From a bacterium (lineage in GTDB: Bacteria; Pseudomonadota; Alphaproteobacteria; SP197): a stretch of 36,258 nt of DNA. The DNA lies in assembly GCA_028821455.1 (NCBI GenBank), contig JAPPGE010000077.1, forward strand, positions 1 through 36,258, given 5' to 3'. A model generated the notes under the pieces. That model saw only the letters and a program-made list of their open reading frames with translations, searched no databases and was not told the origin of the DNA. Of this stretch, positions 1 to 8,053 are shown in pieces (positions within the stretch are counted from its first letter, which is position 1; each line of letters begins with the position of its first letter). Both the position numbers and the translations under genes were made by a program.

Positions 1-2
1 GA

Positions 3-137
3 AAACCCAAACACTCACTTCATCGAATAGATGCACTTCCTGGCCGTCATCGACACCTGGTCGTGTTGGACGAAGATCTGGATCAATCGGACCGCTTCAT
101 GGATCTGTTCATGTCGGGCGAGGAGTGGGGATTGTGA
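3..137 (+). CDS. 3' end of an unrecognised gene (partial)
   Basis: An open frame enters from the left edge and ends at TGA 135-137, giving about 44 residues that finish with an acidic tail (VVLDEDL, then FMDLFMSGEEWGL). The stop overlaps a GTG that can start the next gene (GTGA), which is typical of translationally coupled bacterial genes and is the main reason to believe the frame. I do not recognise the family from this tail. The neighbour is a nuclease-like protein, so the two probably work together, but that is inference. Confidence 0.5.
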   Translation, partial: KPKHSLHRIDALPGRHRHLVVLDEDLDQSDRFMDLFMSGEEWGL

Positions 138-643
138 CGGTGATTGCGGAAGGAATGCTCAAGTTCGACTTTCCGAACAGTTGCCAAGCCAGCAAGTACG
201 ATGACTGGTCCTTTTATCGAAATCAGTTTCAGCGTGTCGTGAACGGCTCCAAGGCGGTGGACATCGTTTGTGTCGAACGCGACGTTTCCTGGCTGATTGA
301 AGTCAAGGACTACAGACGGCATCCGCGCACGAAGGCAATTGACATCGTGGACGAGATGGCTGTGAAGGTGCGGGATACCCTGGCCGGATTGGCTGCGGCG
401 GCGAGAAATGCCAACGACATTCACGAACGCAAACATGCTCGTCGAGCCTTGGCAAGCCGAACATGGCGAGTCGTGCTGCATCTGGAACAATCGGAGACAC
501 CGCGGAAGCTATGGAAAAATCCCGTGGATTCATCCTCGCTATTGTTGAAGCAGAGGTCCAGAGTGTTGAAGGCGATTGACGCTCATCCCATTGTTTGCAG
601 TCGAAACAGTCCTTGCGGCCAAATTCCCTGGACGGTTCGATAA
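134..643 (+). CDS. Conserved hypothetical protein, PD-(D/E)XK nuclease-like
   Basis: A 169-residue soluble protein. Near the N-terminus it has a D-(I/V)-V stretch (KAVDIVCVER), followed about ten residues later by WLIEVKDYR. The spacing of D, then E-x-K on a hydrophobic strand fits the core of PD-(D/E)XK nucleases. The middle is helical and alanine/arginine rich, and the end (RVLKAIDAHP) resembles a conserved family of unnamed bacterial proteins. The start at GTG 134 is chosen because it overlaps the upstream stop as GTGA; GTG 125 is an in-frame alternative. No signal peptide or membrane segment is seen. Nuclease activity is inferred, and a structural non-catalytic fold is possible. It is intact, unlike the sequence that follows. 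Confidence 0.65.
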   Translation: MTVIAEGMLKFDFPNSCQASKYDDWSFYRNQFQRVVNGSKAVDIVCVERDVSWLIEVKDYRRHPRTKAIDIVDEMAVKVRDTLAGLAAAARNANDIHERKHARRALASRTWRVVLHLEQSETPRKLWKNPVDSSSLLLKQRSRVLKAIDAHPIVCSRNSPCGQIPWTVR

Positions 644-949
644 CGGTTCGATCGGACCGAGCCGAATTCTCTTCTACGACGACGTACACCATACGATCCG
701 CTCCGTCGATGGTTCGCCAAACGATGTGGAATATCTGCTTCCCGGCGAGACTGCAGGATTTCTGATGGAAAGCGCACGGTAATGGTTAGTTGAAGCGATT
801 CCGCGCAGCTCCACCCGGCTTAACCGACGGACTCGCGTGGGGATGCGAGACGATTGTCTCCTTCGCTGCGACGATGGAGTGTGGAGCATGCGGTCGGCAT
901 TGACCTGTAGCAAGACGAAGCCGTTGCCAGCTCGATTCGCGCCGGTCAG
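644..949. other. Stretch without a convincing gene
   Basis: No frame here has a recognisable product. A 68-codon frame at 576-782 runs out of the end of the nuclease-like gene, but I cannot tie it to any family. Long minus-strand frames across the region are arginine/serine/proline-rich and look like GC-driven shadows. It is probably debris between the nuclease gene and the ruined genes to the right. Confidence 0.4.
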
Positions 950-1075
950 GGCGACTCTGCGTCGAAGTCCGACCGCAGGGCTGAAATCAAAGCTGCCATG
1001 ATCAAGATGATGCTGGCCCAGGTCGCCGTCGCCGGTGTGCTGTTCGCAGCCTTCAAGCTGCTCCGACCGGCTGGC
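950..1075 (+). pseudogene. Possible tail of a DUF1640/coiled-coil membrane protein
   Basis: One frame reads SKSDRRAEIKAAMIKM, followed by a hydrophobic stretch (VAVAGVLFAAFKLL). A charged coiled-coil ending in a single C-terminal membrane helix is the layout of DUF1640/CCDC90-like bacterial proteins. There is no sensible start or continuation on either side, so if real it is only a 3' fragment. The match is short, so confidence is low. Confidence 0.25.
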
Positions 1076-1379
1076 GGCTTCCGGCCGGAACGCCAACGGA
1101 TACCCGGGAACGCGAGAACCCACCCGCCGTGGAGTGCTGGAAGCCGCCAGCCGAACCGGTACCGCAATGGAAGCCCCGCAACCCACTTTTGCGGCTTTCC
1201 ACCGCCTGATTCGTATTGCACCGGAGGCGAACGCTCGGTGCCTCTGTACGCTGTCGCGGCGGGCGCATCTGCCGTCGGCGGGGCTTTGGCGCGGGCGTAT
1301 TCGGCCGCAGGTAATGTGAAGGTGAACGGCGCACCCTGGCCCAGACCTTCGCGCCGGCGCGGACGCGGCCCCTTGGGAC

Positions 1380-2484
1380 TCCACCAACCCCTTGGCAATC
1401 GCCAGCTCAAGCCGGGCCGCTGCTGTCCAACCAGCGGCATCACTGCCGTCCACGCCATGCTGGTCCACGATTCGAACCTCGTCCGCGTGCGGCTGAAACT
1501 CGCCCACACCTTCTTCCTGAAAGGCAAGGACGGCCTGGCCAGGAACATTTCGAGACGGCCCTGGCCGGCGATTGCCAGACGAGGTCAAGGCTAACTTGGA
1601 GGGCGTCCTCGCCGAGATCCGCGCCCGGAGGTGCTGGAGCTTCAGCGCGGGGATCGCGCTGGTGCCCGACACCAACATCGGCGGTGGATCCGACGAGCGC
1701 ACCATCATCATCCATGGCCTCCCCTTCGAGCGGGACGCGGACGAGTTGACCACGTCGGGCATCGGCCTTTCGGTCTGATCCGGGGTGGAGTATCAGGCGC
1801 CGGTCTCCGAACGACTGCGCCTGCACTCAGGCCGCCAAGCGGGAGTACGCCGTCTCCGACTTCGACCAGCACTTCGCCGCCCTTCATCTCGGCCCGCGCT
1901 GGCTCGTGGACGCGCGACGGAGGCGAGCTTTCTCAGCAGTGCCCGCCAGAATTGCTCCGGCGCACCGAACTACCGCGACCTGGGCGACCGCCTCGAGTTC
2001 GCACGCTCGCTGCGTCCCTGCTTCACCACCTTTGCCCAGGCCCCCTGGCACGAACGCCGCTGCCGCACCCGGACCCACCTCGACGGCCCGGTGTGCGATG
2101 CGACCCTGCGCGGCTCGTGGGTGGTTGCGCCGACGGTAAGGGTCGACTTCTCCGGCGGTTACGCGCAGCAGCGGCCGGAGTTCCGGCGCGACCGATGGCT
2201 CGGCACGGGTGTCACCGTGGCCCTGCCCGGGGGCTTCACGATCGACGGCGGCGCGGAGGTGCGCTGAACGGACTACGAGCGGGGCTGGTTCCCCTTCGTC
2301 GAAGATAACGGCGCGCGCGAGGACCGCACCCTTTCCTACAGGCTCTCCGCCTACAACCGGGCACTGACGGTGTTGGGGTTCAGCCCCGAACTCGCGGTGG
2401 TCCGCGAAACCCGCGACAGCAATGCCCAGCTCCACGACTACGATTGTACCTCGGGTGAACTGCGCTTCGTGTAGCAGTTCTGAT
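1380..2484 (+). pseudogene. Slam/DUF560 surface lipoprotein assembly modifier, broken
   Basis: Slam proteins are outer-membrane barrels with an N-terminal TPR-like domain that help place lipoproteins on the cell surface. The TPR end is seen near 1450-1550 (LVRVRLKLAHTFFLKGKDGLA) in one frame and continues in another from about 1572 with ANLEGVLAEIRAR and WSFSAGIALVPDTNIGGGSD. Barrel strands follow: GGFTIDGGAEVR, DYERGWFPF and LSYRLSAYNRAL. The gene is dead. It has at least three frame changes (about 1555, 1825 and 1905) and in-frame stops at 1776, 2265 and 2472, two of them where Trp is expected. Two Slam-type substrates, the TbpB-like lipoproteins, lie downstream and are intact, so they may now depend on another Slam or be unexported. 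Confidence 0.75.
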
Positions 2485-2568
2485 GGCTGAAGCATGCCGG
2501 CTACATTGGCGACAGTCCGCATTCCGGCCAGCGGGACAACCGTACTCGACGTGCGCCCGGTATTGTTG

Positions 2569-2580
2569 TATCGTGTCAAC
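2569..2580 (+). promoter_or_regulatory. Possible leaderless-type promoter (-10 TATCGT)
   Basis: TATCGT lies at 2569-2574, only six bases before the ATG at 2581. No Shine-Dalgarno sequence precedes that ATG, so transcription may start at or near the start codon. A -35-like CTCGAC lies 18 bases further upstream. This is pattern matching only. Confidence 0.35.
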
Positions 2581-2829
2581 ATGGCGCGCTCGAGGCATCC
2601 GAAGAAGGAGGTGGAAGGTGTGTTGCGAGAGGCCGAGGGCACCGGATGGACCGTCACGCCAACCCGATCCGGGCACCGCTGGGGCGTCATGAAATGCGGA
2701 GCGCCCGGCCCTTCCGAATGTCGGACGTCAATCTGGTCGACGCCTCGAAGCCCCGGCAACCATGCTAGTCAATTGAGGCGCTTCGCCGCGCGGTGTCCTC
2801 ATCGAATCCTGAGGAAGAAGGATGGATGA
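2581..2829 (+). CDS. Small HicA-like protein, partner of the HTH/GIY-YIG protein
   Basis: An 82-residue basic protein. It starts MARSRHPKKEVEGVL, then has GHRWGVMKCG around residues 31-40 and a conserved-looking core TSIWSTPRSPGNHA. Size, the early helix, the G-H-x-W strand and the later N-H loop resemble HicA-type double-stranded RNA-binding-fold toxins, and a similar small gene commonly precedes this class of HTH protein. The ATG at 2581 is preferred over an in-frame upstream start because homologous proteins begin with this M-x-R-S-R-H-P-K motif. The stop overlaps the next start by eight bases, so the two are translated together. Toxin activity is inferred. An alternative is a small nucleic-acid-binding accessory factor. 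Confidence 0.65.
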   Translation: MARSRHPKKEVEGVLREAEGTGWTVTPTRSGHRWGVMKCGAPGPSECRTSIWSTPRSPGNHASQLRRFAARCPHRILRKKDG

Positions 2830-3985
2830 ACGTTCAACCTATCAATTCACTCTGATTGTCGACGGTCCGGACCTTCAGGACCAGTCCTTCATCGACTTGC
2901 TGTTCGAAGCTGGGTGCGACGACGCCACGGTCGGCGTCAGCGACGGGGTGCAGTATGTCGACTTCGATCGTGAGGCCGGTGCGCTCGACGATGCGATCCT
3001 GTCGGCCGTTGACGATCTCGAGACGCTGAAAGGCGTCGAGGTCGTCCGCATTGCCGACGCCGGATTGGCGTCACTGGCCGATGTGGCCGCCCGCGTCGGC
3101 CGCACGCGTGAGAGCGTTCGCCTTCTGGTCAGCGGCGATCGCGGCCCCGGAGGATTTCCCAAGCCGGTGACTGATCCGCGTAGCCGCTACCGCCTGTGGC
3201 GCTGGTCCGAAGTGGCACACTGGTTCAACGCGCGTTACGGCGGCACTGCCCCGGTTGCGGACCACGAGTGCACGGCGTTTTACAACGCTGCCCTCGAATG
3301 CCGTTACGGCCGTCGCCGAAGGGACTCTTCGGACCGGGTCACGCTGCGCGAGCTTGTTGGAATGCGTCTGTCCCGGTCTCCCGACCGAATGCTCCGCTCG
3401 ACGAGTTCCGCCGGAGACGGTTGGGACGCCGGGACGCCGGCACCGCCTTTGATCCCGCCCGAGGCCGATGACACGCGTTCTTTCGAATGCCTGTTTGACG
3501 AAAGCCAGTGGCTGCAGATCATGAGGGTCGTTGGCGATAGTGGATACACGATCTTCAGAACGCGCCTGGCCGACGTGATCAACCCGGGACTGCCATACAA
3601 CGACCTGCGGCGCATCCGCTGTCCCGATCAGCACCGCGGAGTTTATGCGTTTCGGGATCCTTCCGGACCGGGCGAATTCCTGTATGTGGGCAAGAGTGAT
3701 AAGGGAGACAAGGCACGGGACATCAAAGTTAGAATCGGCCAGCACCTGAGCCCGAAGGACACGGGAGGGAACCTGCGCAGGAACTGGTGCAGGCAAAACT
3801 GCTCGCATCGCGAATGCGGAGACAAGTCCAGATGCCTGGGACCGGAATTCTGTTCGTTCGAAGACCGAGTGCTTCGATGCGATGTCTGGACGATAACTTG
3901 GCCGCCGGGTGAAATTGATACCGAAACCGTGACCAGAGTTGAGGATGTGTTGGTCCGACTGGCCAAGCCCGCCTACCAGACGTAG
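2822..3985 (+). CDS. HTH DNA-binding protein fused to a GIY-YIG nuclease domain
   Basis: A 387-residue two-part protein. Residues 1-165 match a common small bacterial HTH protein: an acidic alpha/beta start (YQFTLIVDGPDLQD), then the helix-turn-helix SLADVAARVGRTRESVRLL (84-102) and a GPGGFPKPV wing. Residues 165-225 are a low-complexity linker. The C-terminus carries GIY-YIG signatures: GVY at 273-275, YVG at 288-290, R304 and H308 in the R-x-x-x-H helix, GGNLRRNW, and E374 in the final VEDVLVRLAKPAYQT. A cysteine cluster (C323, C327, C332, C338, C344, C353) is inserted after the third motif and may bind zinc. The start overlaps the small upstream gene. Known: GIY-YIG domains cut DNA. Inferred: the HTH part targets the nuclease or represses the operon. 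No frameshift is seen, so the fusion looks real. Confidence 0.75.
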   Translation: MDERSTYQFTLIVDGPDLQDQSFIDLLFEAGCDDATVGVSDGVQYVDFDREAGALDDAILSAVDDLETLKGVEVVRIADAGLASLADVAARVGRTRESVRLLVSGDRGPGGFPKPVTDPRSRYRLWRWSEVAHWFNARYGGTAPVADHECTAFYNAALECRYGRRRRDSSDRVTLRELVGMRLSRSPDRMLRSTSSAGDGWDAGTPAPPLIPPEADDTRSFECLFDESQWLQIMRVVGDSGYTIFRTRLADVINPGLPYNDLRRIRCPDQHRGVYAFRDPSGPGEFLYVGKSDKGDKARDIKVRIGQHLSPKDTGGNLRRNWCRQNCSHRECGDKSRCLGPEFCSFEDRVLRCDVWTITWPPGEIDTETVTRVEDVLVRLAKPAYQT

Positions 3986-4818
3986 CGAATGAAGGAACCG
4001 TTTACGGACCTCGTGGAAATCGGCGAGACCGAATCCGACAGTCCTTGGCGACCGGTGAGTATCCTCCTTCGCCCTTGCCGGGTTTCGCGCAATCTCGTCC
4101 ATCGGAATCGAAAAGCGGACGCAGGGGTTCTAACCATGACCGCCGGCATCAGCCGGACCGGGCCTCCATCGTGCGGTTGTCCTTTATCCAGGACCTGCTT
4201 GGCCTTGGATCACGGTCGCTGGGTCTGCGACTGTACGCAGCTGTCGCTACACCACTCGCTCGCTCGCTTGGTGCCGCAGATTGCGACGGCAAGTTCGTGG
4301 CTCTTTCGACCGCCACGCACCCCGCGGCGCAATCAGAAGCCTACCATACCTGTGTCCCCCGCCTCCGATGCCGCACCGCGAAGGATCGGGCGTTTGCACA
4401 AGGGTCCTGAGAACCAACGCCCGCTCAGCGGTTTCCGATAACCCCAGGACGCCTTGGCGCAACTTGATGTTGCCGCCGGCGGGAGCCGGTGTGCGTCGCC
4501 TGTCCTCCCACGACCGCGCTTCGCGGCGCGTCGCTCCCCGTGCGGAACCCATAGCGATGCGAATCCGTCCCGTCGCCGACAATCCGGATGCGCGCAACGC
4601 GTTCGCTCACGACCCCGTTCCGCTTCGAGTAACGTTCCGACGACCAACACCATCAATTCAGAAGATCAACCACTCGCTGCCGCGAAGCGGCCGTCGTTGA
4701 GTTACGCAGGAGGAGTGGTTGCACTGGTGAAATTCGGCACGGGTTGGCTATACTGATGACACTCGGCAGCCGGTTCTCGTCTGCTATAGTAACCTATGCA
4801 ACGGGAGGGCCCGACGGG
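3986..4818. other. Long gap with no supported gene
   Basis: Several frames over 100 codons exist on both strands, but all are arginine/proline/serine-rich and overlap one another, and none matches a family I know. A TATACT box at 4749-4754 and a TATAGT box near 4785 are plausible -10 elements for the lipoprotein gene that starts at 4819. The rest is probably decayed sequence. Confidence 0.45.
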
Positions 4819-6135
4819 ATGCCTGCGTACAAGAACCTGACGATGGCACTCGGCGCGTCGGCACTTTTTCTGGGGTTGGGCGCCTGCGGCGGTGGTGGCG
4901 GCGGATTAAAGTCCGCCATCATCGACGAGGCTACGATGGCAACTGCGACGGCCTTTTCGACAGCGATCGAGACCGCGAAAGCCACCGGTGCGGATGGCAC
5001 GTTTGACGATATGCCCTACATGGTCGCCCCATCGGTCGAGGCAACGAATGACGGGACGATGGTGACAATCGAGGTGACGGAGACCGGCACGCCGCAGGGC
5101 GGAAGCGCGCGTGCCGGCGAGTTCTCCATGCAGGAGAACCGCCCGGCCCCGATTGCCGGGTGGACGGGTGCCCGCTTCCGGCGAGACGATGCGAACGAGC
5201 ATCTGATCGTCTACTCGGATGTCGGCGTACCGGAGGCAGTGGCCTTCACGCCGGCGAACCTCAACAGGCTGCACGAGGTCAGCGGCATGACCGGGGACAT
5301 GATTCCGGCATCCGGCCTCGTCGTTCAGGACGCCTGGTTTCCGGTGATCCGGTCGACTTCCCTGGCGGCAGCGAGCCCGCGCGGGTCGGTCACCTACGCA
5401 ACAACGGGAATGGGCGCCGACGAGGGCCTTGCCTTCACGGGCACCTTCTCCGACGCGCCGGGCGAGTACAGCTGTTCCGGAAGTTCTTGCCGGGTGACGC
5501 TCGACGACAGGGGCGCACCCACCGCAACTGGCGGCTCTTGGACCTTCGCGCCTGCCGAGGATGCGATGGTGAGCATCCCGGATTATGACTACGTATATTT
5601 CGGGTGGTGGCTGAACGAGACAGACGATGCCCATGGTTTTCAGACCTTCGCGGACGCTGCGGGCTTACCCGCAGGCGCGGGCAACGTGGAGGCCGCCATG
5701 GAAGGCTCTGCGACCTACAGGGGCGCAGCAGCCGGCGTCTGGGCAACTCTGGACGTCGCCGGGGGCCAGATCACGCGGGCGCGGAGCGGCGAGTTCACGG
5801 CGCAGGCGGAGCTGACGGCCAATTTCTTCGCAACCCAGGATGCCGGTGTCGTGAACGGCGAGATCACTTCCTTCCGCGACGGGTCGGGCCGATCACTGGC
5901 CGGCTGGCGGGTGATCCTGGACTCGGCACAACTGACGGTAGGCGCGGCGTCCTTCGCCGGTGCGACCCGGGGAGCACTCGGTTCAGCCAGCAGCGGTACG
6001 GGCAGCTGGGAAGGGCAGTTCCACGGGAGCGACGGGGCCGAGACCAATGCGCAGCCGAGCCATGTCACCGGTCGGTTCGACCTCCACTTCCCCGGTGCGC
6101 ATATCGCCGGCGCGTTCGGAGGAAGCAAGCAATAG
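4819..6135 (+). CDS. TbpB-like surface lipoprotein
   Basis: A 438-residue lipoprotein. The signal peptide ends in the lipobox L20-G-A-C23 and is followed by a glycine tract that suits release from the membrane. GGGAGG at 4802-4807 fixes the start at ATG 4819 rather than the longer in-frame options. The body shows beta-rich repeats of the transferrin-binding-protein-like solute-binding family: GSWTFAPAED, YFGWWLNET, GSATYRGAAAGVW, then GSWEGQFHG and a closing VTGRFDLHF...GAFGG barrel. Members of this family sit on the outer surface and are delivered by Slam proteins; the ligand (metal complex, heme, host protein) cannot be told from sequence. A second family member lies at 6698, and a ruined Slam gene lies upstream. 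Confidence 0.8.
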   Translation: MPAYKNLTMALGASALFLGLGACGGGGGGLKSAIIDEATMATATAFSTAIETAKATGADGTFDDMPYMVAPSVEATNDGTMVTIEVTETGTPQGGSARAGEFSMQENRPAPIAGWTGARFRRDDANEHLIVYSDVGVPEAVAFTPANLNRLHEVSGMTGDMIPASGLVVQDAWFPVIRSTSLAAASPRGSVTYATTGMGADEGLAFTGTFSDAPGEYSCSGSSCRVTLDDRGAPTATGGSWTFAPAEDAMVSIPDYDYVYFGWWLNETDDAHGFQTFADAAGLPAGAGNVEAAMEGSATYRGAAAGVWATLDVAGGQITRARSGEFTAQAELTANFFATQDAGVVNGEITSFRDGSGRSLAGWRVILDSAQLTVGAASFAGATRGALGSASSGTGSWEGQFHGSDGAETNAQPSHVTGRFDLHFPGAHIAGAFGGSKQ

Positions 6136-6340
6136 GAAGGTCCTCTCGGCGGCAAGAAACTCGCCGTTTCGGCAACGAGGATTCCTGTGCGCGCAGTTGC
6201 CGTCCTGAACGCCAACGAGTCGCTCGCCGGCACACGAAGAGATCGGGCGATCAAACGAAAGATGAAGACCAACCGAGCCCGATTTCCTGCTGGCGTTGAC
6301 GGGTGCCACGCCAACGCAACAATAGTCATTTCCGAGTCAG

Positions 6341-6657
6341 GGCCGGTTGATCACTCGGCAAGCGACGGCTCGTTGCGACGAGTGATGTAGCCCTCGATGA
6401 AGTCCACCTTGCCCTCGAGGCGGGAGAGCCGCTGTTCAACCTCTTGCAGTCGTCTGTCCATCGCATCAAGTCGCTTGTCGAGTGCATCAATGCGTGCACC
6501 GAGGCTTTCGCCAAGCTTGTGCATGTCTGTACGCAACCAAGCGAAAAGACCGATGATGAGGGCGGCCTGCGCACAGAAGACAATGATCAGATCCGTATTC
6601 ATGGAGCAACCATAGCACGACGGCCCCGCTCACCGCCAACCACACATTTGATCGTCG
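6341..6657 (-). repeat. Copy A of a roughly 300-bp duplicated segment
   Basis: This segment is highly similar, in the same orientation, to about 10551-10838. It includes a whole microprotein gene and about 50 bases upstream of it. Similarity starts at GGCCGGTTGATCACTCGGC and fades near GATCGTCG. The intact frames in both copies argue that the encoded proteins are kept by selection. The upstream part of both copies encodes the same few residues (DQMCGWR, then a stop) that end the recombinase remnant at 10810, so the unit was probably copied together with the end of that gene. Confidence 0.8.
6351..6602 (-). CDS. Membrane-anchored coiled-coil microprotein
   Basis: An 83-residue protein with one N-terminal membrane helix (about residues 4-23, IIVFCAQAALIIGLFAW). 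It is followed by a heptad-rich coiled coil (RIDALDKRL, MDRRLQEVEQRLSRLEGKV) and a basic tail GYITRRNE. This N-in/coil-out layout is common in small bacterial proteins often found next to mobile elements; their role is not established. A near-identical paralogue lacking one heptad block is at 10564-10782. A TATGGT box ends six bases before the ATG in both copies and no Shine-Dalgarno is visible. Confidence 0.7.
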   Translation of the reverse strand: MNTDLIIVFCAQAALIIGLFAWLRTDMHKLGESLGARIDALDKRLDAMDRRLQEVEQRLSRLEGKVDFIEGYITRRNEPSLAE

Positions 6658-6697
6658 CCTCCGCTACCGAAGCCCTTGGGAGGCGCTTCCCCTCAGC

Positions 6698-7651
6698 TTA
6701 CTGTTGCGACGCGGTCAGCGTGGTGCTCGGGGCAACAAACGTTCCGGCGAAGGCACCCTCGCCTCCATTGTCCTCCTCGAAATCGACTCCGGTGAAGCCC
6801 GCTACGAGCCGTGGGTTGCCCGCTTGGTCCGGCTTGTTCGACAGGGACCCGCCCCAGGATCCGTCTGACGCGACAACCGTCCGGTTCGGATGCGTCACCG
6901 TGATCGCGCCGCCGTCGAATGTTCCGTCAACCGTATCGAAACGGACCTCTCCCAGATGCAGTTCGTAGTCGGTCGCCGTGGCCTCCAGGTCGACGACCTT
7001 CTCTCCCAGGAAGACACTGAAGTGGGCGCGGCGCGTGATGAGGTCGCCCACACATCCGATGCACCCGCCGATGGTGCGCGCGCCGAAATACGCGGTCAGG
7101 GTCGCGATGCCCTCGTACTCGTCAATCACGTAGCCGGCCTCCTCCGTCCCGTATGAGTACAGCCCTCCCGCCGGTCCGACGTATGTGGCTTGCCCCTGCA
7201 GTGGCAGGTCGGGAGGAAAAGCCGGATCGAGTTCCGGCCCGTCCACGATCGCATATCGTTCCGATCGGGCGAAGGAGAGTTCGGGTAGGTGCTGGTCCGG
7301 GAACTCGGCCCACCAACCGGCCATCAGGTAGTCGAGCGGATCGTTGTCATCCCAGGTGACCACGCTGTAGGCGATCGAGGTTCCGTCCGCGGTCTCTTTC
7401 AGGAACGTCCACGCACGGCCTGCTTGACCGGGCAGGGGCGTTTCGAAGGGACCGGTGGCGATGGCGTCCTCGACCGTGTTCACCGAGACGTTCCTGCCGT
7501 CCTGTAGATCGAGAAAGACGGTCAGGACGCCTTGCTCGAACGTGCTGTTCCGTTCGAAGTGAATCGACTCGTCGCTCATTGGGTCGGTATTGCCGCAGGC
7601 ACCCAAGCCGATCACGCTTCCCAGCAGTGCTGCGCGTAGCATGCTCTTCAT
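6698..7651 (-). CDS. TbpB-like surface lipoprotein, second member
   Basis: A 317-residue lipoprotein with lipobox L16-G-A-C19. The start at 7651 is supported by GGAGGT eight bases upstream; a longer GTG start five codons earlier would place the Shine-Dalgarno inside the gene. Family signs are the YLMAGWWAEFPD strand, GQATYVGPAGGLYSYG, a CIGC motif that may form a disulfide, and a closing barrel GSWGGSLSN...GAFAGTFVAP. It is shorter than the 4819 gene and only distantly similar, so this is not a recent duplication. By family it should be exported by a Slam protein. It is transcribed on its own, opposite to the first lipoprotein. Confidence 0.78.
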   Translation of the reverse strand: MKSMLRAALLGSVIGLGACGNTDPMSDESIHFERNSTFEQGVLTVFLDLQDGRNVSVNTVEDAIATGPFETPLPGQAGRAWTFLKETADGTSIAYSVVTWDDNDPLDYLMAGWWAEFPDQHLPELSFARSERYAIVDGPELDPAFPPDLPLQGQATYVGPAGGLYSYGTEEAGYVIDEYEGIATLTAYFGARTIGGCIGCVGDLITRRAHFSVFLGEKVVDLEATATDYELHLGEVRFDTVDGTFDGGAITVTHPNRTVVASDGSWGGSLSNKPDQAGNPRLVAGFTGVDFEEDNGGEGAFAGTFVAPSTTLTASQQ

Positions 7652-7932
7652 TCGATCTACCTCCACCGCAGCGTCTCATTTCATCATCGCCGTGGAGACC
7701 GGCGTTCTTCAAGAGAGGCTTGCGAATTTCGGCACCGATCCGCTCGCATCGTCACTCAGCGGGATTTCATCACTTGAGTGCACGTCCTGGCCGTCGCCAA
7801 CAATTGGCGATGCATGATGCGCCGGGGTTTGTTCATGACACATTCATGGGCGAGGATCACGAGCGCATGGGCGGGACCGTGAAACGCACCGATCCGGTCG
7901 CAGCCTTTGGCAGGTCGCGAGACTGACTTATC
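7652..7932. other. Gene-free spacer
   Basis: There is no supported frame here. The stretch holds the 5' side of the lipoprotein gene at 7651 and ends at the U-rich tail of the RNA candidate on the minus strand. Confidence 0.5.
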
Positions 7933-8053
7933 GCGAAAAAATAGGAGCCGCAGGTGGCCACCTGCGGCTCCCGTTGGATGCCCCTCCTTGCAAGGGATGA
8001 CAGGGCACCCGCATGAATGCCCCGGTGGTTGAGGGTAGGGCACCCACGCATCA
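7933..8053 (-). ncRNA. Candidate structured small RNA
   Basis: On the minus strand a near-consensus promoter is followed by about 120 bases with no likely protein. The RNA would fold into two similar hairpins in a row. In each, GGGUGCCCU pairs with a GGGGCAU(U/C)C, at 8045-8015 and 8010-7976, with a CCUUGCAAGG palindrome inside the second. A 14-bp perfect terminator hairpin followed by a T-run closes it. Promoter, repeated hairpins and terminator all agree in direction. I do not recognise a named RNA family; it does not look like 4.5S, 6S, tmRNA or RNase P RNA. It starts about 120 bases after the end of the HNH-type gene. Confidence 0.55.
7934..7971 (-). terminator. Rho-independent terminator, 14-bp perfect stem
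   Basis: GGAGCCGCAGGTGG at 7944-7957 is directly followed by its exact complement at 7958-7971. Read on the minus strand, the stem runs into TATTTTTTCGCG. It ends the small-RNA candidate and would also stop read-through from the HNH-type gene. Confidence 0.85.

Noticed and set aside
674..1762. A 362-codon minus-strand frame
   Set aside because: It is arginine/serine-rich and opposite the Slam remnant, with no recognisable domain.
1776..2267. TGA read as tryptophan in the Slam gene
   Set aside because: Two stops fall at expected Trp codons, but the gene also has frameshifts, and other genes in the window use TGA as stop and TGG for Trp.
3989..4700. Overlapping 100-150 codon frames
   Set aside because: Several frames on both strands are equally open and none has a family motif, Shine-Dalgarno site or sensible neighbour spacing.
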